Positions 11,598-16,149 of a stretch of DNA of 16,149 nt are shown here, in pieces. Source of the stretch: CAYTAP01 sp964435775 (GTDB lineage: Bacteria; Planctomycetota; Phycisphaerae; Tepidisphaerales; Tepidisphaeraceae); assembly GCA_964435775.1 (NCBI GenBank), contig CAYTAP010000098.1:1-16149 (forward strand). Direction: 5' to 3'. A program made the translations under genes and the position numbers. Position 1 is the stretch's first letter. Every line of letters starts with the position of its first letter. Below the pieces are notes generated by a model. That model saw nothing but the letters and a program-made list of their open reading frames with translations, had not been told where the DNA came from and made no database searches.

Positions 11598-11897
11598 TCA
11601 GTGCTCGGGGGTGTGAAGTTCTCGGTAGTAGGGAAACGCCGGTTGCAGGTAGTCGCGGGACAGCGAAGGCGGCGGCGTCAGATCGCTGAAGATCATCTGC
11701 AGCCGCTCGGCCCGATCGGGGGCGTCGGCGGCGATCATCTCCATCGCCTTGCGAAGATCCTTCAACCGCTCGTCGGTTTTCCAGATGGACTCAGCGTCGG
11801 GGGCGCGCTGGATGCGGTCCAGGTCGGCCGCCAGCGACAGCAGCCGCCAGCGCATTTCCAAAAAAGTTTCATCGAGTGTCTGTTGTGCGGTGCGCAT
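11598..11897 (-). CDS. Small helical hypothetical protein
   Basis: This 99-residue protein lies 4 bp upstream of the EboC-like gene and is surely co-transcribed. Residues 1-60 form amphipathic helices (TLDETFLEMRWRLLSLAADLDRIQ, then DERLKDLRKAMEMIAADAPDRAERLQ), followed by a Pro-rich end (TPPPSLSRDYLQPAFPYYREL). There is no signal peptide, membrane segment or cysteine, and I do not recognise a family. It could be a partner of the hydrolase. No ribosome binding site is seen; a TAGAAT hexamer ends 6 nt before the ATG, so the message may be leaderless. Confidence 0.75.
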   Translation of the reverse strand: MRTAQQTLDETFLEMRWRLLSLAADLDRIQRAPDAESIWKTDERLKDLRKAMEMIAADAPDRAERLQMIFSDLTPPPSLSRDYLQPAFPYYRELHTPEH

Positions 11898-11903
11898 CGT
11901 CGG

Positions 11904-11932
11904 ATTCTAGCACGTCGCGGGGGCGTTGGCAT
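11904..11932 (-). promoter_or_regulatory. Candidate promoter placed for a leaderless transcript
   Basis: On the - strand ATGCCA (11932-11927) and TAGAAT (11909-11904) are 17 bp apart, and TAGAAT ends 6 nt before the ATG at 11897. Transcription would then begin at or next to the start codon. Confidence 0.4.
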
Positions 11933-12353
11933 GCCGATCCGTGCTCAAGGATGAACTTGTGCAACATCCTGATACGAATACAGTTGAAAATGAAAAAATT
12001 ATTTTTTGTGTCCACCTCTTGATTTTTTCCCGCCAACGTGAAATAGTCATTGCGTCCGGCGAGCGCCGGATTTTGAGAAAAGCCATGAACCAGCGGATTA
12101 TCAACGTACATCAGGTAGGTTTCGCAACGGCAACGGCGCGTGCATCGCACACGTCGCGCTGTGCGAAACTTCACATGACGATCCGTTCATAGCTCCTCGC
12201 CACAGTCGGCCGGGAGTTCTTCCCGGCGAAACGATCCAAACCTTCAATTCACCGGGAAGTCACGAGCGGAAAAATGCCGCGGTTCGTGCTTTTTTGGATG
12301 TTGATCGAATTGAAACTTTGTGCCGGTGAAGCACCGGAGATTGGAGGTTGGCC
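11933..12353. other. Low-GC gap with possible RNA structure, no convincing gene
   Basis: This is the longest gene-free stretch. About 11970-12050 is AT-rich. GTTTCGCA (12119-12126) pairs with TGCGAAAC (12162-12169), with a competing inner pairing TCGCACA (12145-12151) to TGTGCGA (12160-12166). GCCGGGA and TCCCGGC near 12199-12217 form another hairpin, and a terminator-like structure follows at 12261-12295. CCGGTG/CACCGG (12323-12337) forms a small hairpin just before the next gene. Open frames on both strands here look non-coding. A small RNA ending near 12295 is possible. Confidence 0.4.
12261..12295 (+). terminator. Terminator-like hairpin with T6
   Basis: CACGA (12261-12265) and GCGG (12266-12269) pair with CCGC (12277-12280) and TCGTG (12284-12288), with a GGT bulge, followed by six T residues (12290-12295). 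No + strand protein gene ends just before it, so it may close a non-coding transcript. Confidence 0.4.
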
Positions 12354-12575
12354 GTGAGAAGACCGATTTCTTTGTTCCGACGGCTCGATGAAGAGCAGGA
12401 GTTCAGCCTGGCCGAGCCTGGTGACCGGCTCATCGGGGAACTGCCCCAGTGGCGCAGTGAGCCGGTCCGCGAGCCGGAGTATTTCGTGCATTTGCTGGCG
12501 TATCTGCGGGAGCGGAACCGCGCCTTGGCGACGGCCGCCGGGATGCCCGCGCCCCAAGAGGTGTGCGATGGTTGA
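12354..12575 (+). CDS. Small hypothetical protein
   Basis: A GTG start at 12354 has GGAGG 6 nt upstream and gives 73 residues. Third codon positions are strongly GC, as in the neighbouring genes, which supports coding. The protein is charged (SLFRRLDEEQEF, EPGDRLIGELPQWRS, then the helix PEYFVHLLAYLRERNRALATAAG at about 48-70) and has no known motif, membrane segment or signal peptide. It converges on galM, with 43 bp between the stops. A 6-bp hairpin (12323-12337) sits just before the ribosome binding site. Confidence 0.55.
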   Translation: MRRPISLFRRLDEEQEFSLAEPGDRLIGELPQWRSEPVREPEYFVHLLAYLRERNRALATAAGMPAPQEVCDG

Positions 12576-12618
12576 TCGGCCGGTTGGCGACAACTTCATG
12601 CCCAGACGCGCCACGTCG

Positions 12619-13671
12619 TCATTTGACGCCGAAGCGGTAGAGCGTCGTGCTCTTGAGCGTTTTACCCGGGCGCAGGATGGTGTCGGGAAAATTGGCGTGA
12701 TGCACCGAGTCGGGGAAGTGCTGCGTTTCAAGGCAAAACGCCGAGTGCTGGGGGTACGCGCCCCCCAGGCCGTTGATCGTGCCGTCGAGGAAGTTGCCGG
12801 TGTAAAGCTGGATCGCCGGCTCGGTCGTAAACGTTTCAATCGTTCGTCCGGAGTGCTGGTCATGCACCCACGCCGCACGAATCATCTCTCCGGCGGTATT
12901 CCGCAGGACGTAGTTGTTGTCGTACCCCACCTTTTCGCCGCCCTTCATCTGATTGATCCGCTCCCCGATTCGATGGGGCGTGGTGAAGTCCAGCGCTGTT
13001 CCTTTCACGGAAAGAATCCCGCCCGTGGGAATAAGCCCCGCATCCGACGGCGTGTATCGGTCCGATTCGATGACCACCTCGTGATCAAGCACGAGCCCGT
13101 TGCCCGCGCCGGCAAGATTAAAGTAGCTGTGGTTGGTTAAATTGACGGGCGTCGCCTTGTCGGTGTCGGCGACATACTCAATTTTCAGTTCGTTCGCATC
13201 CGTCAGCGTGTAAACAACCATCACCTCCAGGTTGCCGGGGAATCCCTCTTCTCCGTCGGGGCTGCGATAGGTCAATTCCAGGCGTGAATCTCCGTTGGCG
13301 ACCTCCCTGGCCTTCGCTTTCCAGATGCGCTTGTCGAAACCTTTGATCCCGCCGTGAAGCGTGGAATCCTTCCAGTTTTTCGCCAGCGTGTAACGCTGCC
13401 CGCCAACGTCGAACTCCGCGCCGGCGATCCGGTTGGCGTAGCGTCCCACGATCGCGCCGAAATAAGGCTCCGGCTCCTCGTATTGCCTCATGTTGTCGAA
13501 ACCGAGTGCGATGTTCACCAGCTTGCCCGCGCGGTCGGGTGTGTGGATTTCCGTGATCCGTCCGCCGAACGTGATGATCTTGACGATCATGCCCGTTGGA
13601 TTGGCGAGGGTGTACAACTCAACGGCCAGCCCATCCGCCGTCATGCCGAAGGATGATTTTTGAATGCTCAT
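12619..13671 (-). CDS. galM: Galactose mutarotase (aldose 1-epimerase)
   Basis: This 350-residue enzyme converts beta- to alpha-galactose (and other aldoses) at the entry to the Leloir pathway. The catalytic set is clear: His106 in LHGG, His181 in NLTNHSYFNL as the acid, Asp251 in YDNNYVL and Glu315 in CLETQHFPD as the base; Asn80-Arg81 (YANRI) bind substrate. The start at 13671 gives the normal MSIQKSSFG opening; an in-frame start 22 codons upstream would add an unlikely Arg/Ser/Pro-rich tail. There is no signal peptide, so it is cytosolic. No Shine-Dalgarno site is seen; TATACT lies 10 nt before the ATG. No other gal gene is nearby. Confidence 0.95.
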   Translation of the reverse strand: MSIQKSSFGMTADGLAVELYTLANPTGMIVKIITFGGRITEIHTPDRAGKLVNIALGFDNMRQYEEPEPYFGAIVGRYANRIAGAEFDVGGQRYTLAKNWKDSTLHGGIKGFDKRIWKAKAREVANGDSRLELTYRSPDGEEGFPGNLEVMVVYTLTDANELKIEYVADTDKATPVNLTNHSYFNLAGAGNGLVLDHEVVIESDRYTPSDAGLIPTGGILSVKGTALDFTTPHRIGERINQMKGGEKVGYDNNYVLRNTAGEMIRAAWVHDQHSGRTIETFTTEPAIQLYTGNFLDGTINGLGGAYPQHSAFCLETQHFPDSVHHANFPDTILRPGKTLKSTTLYRFGVK

Positions 13672-13681
13672 GATGGGGCGG

Positions 13682-13711
13682 AGTATATGCGATGATGGGC
13701 GATGTTGTCTT
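13682..13711 (-). promoter_or_regulatory. Candidate galM promoter close to the start codon
   Basis: On the - strand AAGACA (13711-13706) and TATACT (13687-13682) are 18 bp apart, and TATACT ends 10 nt before the galM ATG. The expected 5' leader would be only a few bases long. Confidence 0.4.
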
Positions 13712-13743
13712 GCAGCGCAGAGGGTACGCCAGCTCACGTGTGT

Positions 13744-14568
13744 CTATGGGACACAACGCGAGTGCCTGTGATGCCACCACTTCTCATTGGCATCCCAAAA
13801 GGAGACGGCCGGGCGGAATGGCTGGCGGATGTCCACAAGGAGGAAAACAAAGAGGATCGCAATCGGCGCGATCAATGCGATCAATCCGATGTGCCACCAG
13901 AGCAGAATTGCGAGGAATGCGCCGACGACATAGCAGACCCACAACCCGGCCAGGAACAGCGCTGCCCGTCCGTAGCGCTGCCTGGGCGCCAATCGCAGGG
14001 CGATCGCCCATCGCCTGGCCCCTTTGCCGTGAGCATGATCCCACAGCCAGTACGCATACCAGACCGCGTTTTGGGAAAAGTTCAGCAGCGTACCGGTGAC
14101 ATAGGTCGTGTGGATGGTCAGCGCGCCGACGTGCGTCATGGCGATGTTCTGAATCCCCATTGCCCCGGCCGCCAGCGCGACGAGCAGAGCGAACAGCCCC
14201 TCATGACCGGCCGAGTTGAGTGATCCCGGTTCATGAAACCATGCCCCCAGCACCGCAAACAGTCCCAGAAAGAGCAATTCCAAGCCCAACACGGGCGCCA
14301 GCCGCGTGCGCCGCCACTGACGCCGCATCCATTCCATGATCGTCACGCACAAGCAGAGTCCAACGACGAAGAACAGAACGGGCGTCGCCCGCTCGAACAG
14401 GCGATGCCAGTCGCCGCCGAGCATGCTCGTGCCGATCGCCAGGCTGTTGCCGCTCATGTTCGCGGTGTATATCTGGTACAGCGTAAAATACCCGATGGAA
14501 TCCACAAATCCGCCGCACCAGGTCAGGCAGAGCGCCATCCACCGTTTTCGAGGATCGTCCGCCCTCAT
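13744..14568 (-). CDS. DUF1275 (YoaK-like) membrane protein
   Basis: This 274-residue integral membrane protein begins RADDPRKRWMALCLTWCGGFVDSIGYFTLYQIYTANMSGN; the GFVDSIGY...ANMSGN block is the DUF1275 signature. About six membrane helices can be seen, among them LFFVVGLCLCVTIM, LLFLGLFAVLGAWF, LFALLVALAAGAMGIQN, AALFLAGLWVCYVVGAFLAI and LIALIAPIAILFVFLLV. The conserved MGIQN and TTYVTGTL blocks are present. DUF1275 proteins are predicted transporters or permease-like proteins with no firmly known substrate. Starts at 14604 and 14568 are both possible; 14568 is chosen because TACACT sits 6 nt before it, as at other genes here. The gene lies between glyS and galM on the same strand but with gaps that allow separate promoters. 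Confidence 0.88.
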   Translation of the reverse strand: MRADDPRKRWMALCLTWCGGFVDSIGYFTLYQIYTANMSGNSLAIGTSMLGGDWHRLFERATPVLFFVVGLCLCVTIMEWMRRQWRRTRLAPVLGLELLFLGLFAVLGAWFHEPGSLNSAGHEGLFALLVALAAGAMGIQNIAMTHVGALTIHTTYVTGTLLNFSQNAVWYAYWLWDHAHGKGARRWAIALRLAPRQRYGRAALFLAGLWVCYVVGAFLAILLWWHIGLIALIAPIAILFVFLLVDIRQPFRPAVSFWDANEKWWHHRHSRCVP

Positions 14569-14687
14569 GAACGCAGTGTAGCAGTCGGCGTCCATCATTG
14601 GCACTGGGATTTATGGTTCGGCGCAAGCCGGCTTGGGGGGGCTTGAATGGGATTCCGGATGTCGAGTCTCCCGGCAGCCAGGCCGCG

Positions 14688-16016
14688 TCACACCAAGCGT
14701 TCTGTGAGATACGCCAACAGTTTTTCCGATGAGATGCGCTCCTGCCGCATCGAATCGCGTTCGCGGAGTGTGACGGTTCCATCCTCGTTGGTCTGACCGT
14801 CCACGGTGACGCAGAAAGGCGTGCCGGCTTCGTCCTGGCGACGGTAACGGCGACCGACAGCGCCCTTTTCGTCATAAAGGACCGGGAAATGCCGCTGGAG
14901 GTCTTTGTAGATCGCCATTGCCTTTTCCGGCATCCCATCTTTTTTGACCAGCGGGAAAATCGCCGCCTTGACCGGCGCCAAGCGCGGGTGCAGTCGCAGG
15001 ACCGTCCGCAGTTCCCCCTCCACCTGTTCCTCGGCGAAGGCCTCGCACAGGAACGCGAGGGTGGCGCGGGTCGCGCCGGCGCTGGGCTCGATGACGTGGG
15101 GGACGAAACGCTCCTTGGTCTCGTCGTCGAAGTAGCTCAGGTCCTTGCCGCTGAACTTCATGTGCTGTTGGAGGTCATAGTCGCCGCGGTGCGCGATCCC
15201 CTCCAGTTCGCCCCAGCCCCAGGGGAACTTGTATTCCACATCGCTTGTGCCGACCGAATAGTGCGACAACTCATCCTTGTCATGCTCGCGGAGGCGAAGA
15301 TTCGATCCCTGCAATCCCAGCGACTGGTACCAGGCGAATCGGGCGTCGCGCCACTTGGCGTACCATTCGTGGCTCGTTTCCGGGCGGCAGAAAAACTCGA
15401 TCTCCATCTGCTCAAACTCGCGCGAGCGGAAGATGAACTGCTTGGGGGTGATCTCGTTGCGAAACGCCTTGCCCTGCTGGGCGATCCCGAAGGGCACCTT
15501 GATTCGCGTCGAATCGCAGACGTTTTTGAAATTGACGAAAATCCCCTGCGCGGTCTCGGGGCGAAGATAAACCTGTGTCGCGTTCTCCTCGACCGGTCCG
15601 ACGAACGTCTTGAACATCAGGTTGAACTTGCGCGCCTCGGTCAACTGGCATTCCGCGAACTCGCCGGGATGCTTGGAGGGCTTGCGCGGACATTGGCTTT
15701 CGGGCAGTTGATCCTGCCGAAACCGTGACTTGCACGTTTTGCAATCGACGAGCGGGTCGGTGAAGTTCACCTCGTGCCCGGATGCCTGCCACACCGTGCG
15801 GTTCATCAGGATCGCGGCATCAAGGCCGACGATGTCCTCGCGCGTCGTGACGTTGTCGTGCCACCAGGCGTTCTTGACGTTGCGGAGCAGTTCAACACCG
15901 AGCGGCCCGTAATCCCATGTGCCGTTGAGCCCGCCGTATATCTCCGACCCGGGGTAAATAAACCCGCGGCGTTTGCAGAGGGAGACGAGCTTTTCCATGA
16001 TGGTTGCTTGGGCCAT
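14688..16016 (-). CDS. glyS: Glycyl-tRNA synthetase, alpha2 type
   Basis: This class II enzyme charges tRNA-Gly with glycine. The start at 16016 gives 442 residues (MAQATIMEKLVSLCKRRGF); a start at the second Met (15998) would remove six. Typical blocks are GSEIYGGLNGTWDYGPLG (23-40), a zinc-ribbon-like insert with Cys92, Cys95 and Cys109, RPETAQGIFVNF (152-163), motif 2 FRNEITPKQFIFRSREFEQMEIEFF (185-209) and motif 3 IEPSAGATRATLAFL (309-323). The anticodon-binding domain runs from about 345 to the end (LAPVKAAIFPL ... GTPFCVTVDGQ). This is the single-chain homodimer type, not the alpha2beta2 glyQ/glyS type. A tandem/inverted repeat lies just upstream. Confidence 0.96.
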   Translation of the reverse strand: MAQATIMEKLVSLCKRRGFIYPGSEIYGGLNGTWDYGPLGVELLRNVKNAWWHDNVTTREDIVGLDAAILMNRTVWQASGHEVNFTDPLVDCKTCKSRFRQDQLPESQCPRKPSKHPGEFAECQLTEARKFNLMFKTFVGPVEENATQVYLRPETAQGIFVNFKNVCDSTRIKVPFGIAQQGKAFRNEITPKQFIFRSREFEQMEIEFFCRPETSHEWYAKWRDARFAWYQSLGLQGSNLRLREHDKDELSHYSVGTSDVEYKFPWGWGELEGIAHRGDYDLQQHMKFSGKDLSYFDDETKERFVPHVIEPSAGATRATLAFLCEAFAEEQVEGELRTVLRLHPRLAPVKAAIFPLVKKDGMPEKAMAIYKDLQRHFPVLYDEKGAVGRRYRRQDEAGTPFCVTVDGQTNEDGTVTLRERDSMRQERISSEKLLAYLTERLV

Positions 16017-16038
16017 GTGATTGACTCTGAGGGCGAGG

Positions 16039-16100
16039 TTGTCAGTTGTCAGTTGTCCGTTGTGTTTGGCAACTGACCACTGATCACTGACAACGGACAA
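16039..16100. repeat. 7-bp tandem and inverted repeat upstream of glyS
   Basis: TTGTCAG occurs in tandem at 16039-16045 and 16046-16052, followed by TTGTCCGTTGT at 16053-16063. ACAACGGACAA at 16090-16100 is a perfect inverted copy of 16053-16063. The stretch between has further CTGACC/CACTGATCACTGA inverted units. Its translation on the - strand gives a peptide of the SVVSDQWSV / QLTTDN kind, typical of non-coding repeat DNA in planctomycete-like genomes. It falls in the glyS leader or promoter region. Confidence 0.75.
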
Positions 16101-16149
16101 TGGATGCACTAAAAAACGTAGGGTCCGTGGTACTCCGCGGACCATTGCT

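Noticed and set aside
11869..12174. - strand frame in the low-GC gap (contains YLMYVDNPLVHGFSQNPALAG)
   Set aside because: It overlaps the 99-residue gene's start and candidate promoter, has no ribosome binding site and its composition shifts along its length.
12249..12878. - strand 209-residue frame across the end of galM
   Set aside because: It is a shadow: Arg/Ser/Pro-rich and overlapping both galM and the + strand small gene, whose codon pattern is better.
14624..14635. CAAGCCGGCTTG palindrome between glyS and the DUF1275 gene
   Set aside because: A 12-bp palindrome with no loop and no T-run; it could be a chance restriction-like palindrome and no role can be supported.

Overview
The window is GC-rich bacterial chromosome. 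Gene content and sequence style suggest Planctomycetota, possibly Phycisphaerae-like: an acpP-fabF pair, a one-domain-plus-ferredoxin-fold DAHP synthase, an alpha2-type glycyl-tRNA synthetase, weak or missing Shine-Dalgarno sites on several genes, and planctomycete-style replication genes on a mobile element. This placement is an inference from protein style, not from a marker gene.

Left chromosomal flank (1-3739): the 3' end of acpP and complete fabF (fatty acid elongation), a convergent gene for a very acidic small protein, then DAHP synthase (first step of the shikimate pathway). A terminator-shaped hairpin lies in the DAHP synthase leader. Next is a RelE/ParE-type toxin-antitoxin pair whose toxin frame has no usual start codon at the expected N-terminus.

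Mobile element (3740-10667, 6,880 bp between repeat copies): a small integrative element inserted in the 3' half of a tRNA-Arg(UCU) gene. It is bounded by a 48-bp direct repeat with one mismatch. The left copy is only a tRNA fragment (attL); the right copy rebuilds a whole tRNA (attR). A tyrosine recombinase sits just inside attL. GGTAGCACC repeats with exact 11-bp spacing occur three times near attL and twice near attR, as expected of integrase arm sites. Everything on the element reads on the + strand: integrase, a protein with a C-terminal HTH, an AlpA/excisionase-like HTH, then a tightly overlapping block (DnaB N-domain-like protein, DUF3987 P-loop ATPase, TubC_N-like small protein, PD-(D/E)XK-like protein, a one-helix peptide), and finally a Nu1-like HTH protein. 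No capsid, portal, relaxase or conjugation gene is present. The set (integrase, excisionase, replication ATPase, small-terminase-like HTH) resembles a phage satellite or a minimal replicating integrative element.

Right chromosomal flank (10668-16149): the tRNA, then on the - strand a TatD-family hydrolase resembling EboC with a small partner gene, a roughly 450-bp low-GC gap with possible RNA structure, a small + strand gene, and on the - strand galactose mutarotase, a DUF1275 membrane protein and glycyl-tRNA synthetase, whose leader holds a tandem/inverted 7-bp repeat. Three - strand genes have -10-like hexamers only 6-10 nt before their start codons, which hints at leaderless or nearly leaderless transcripts.
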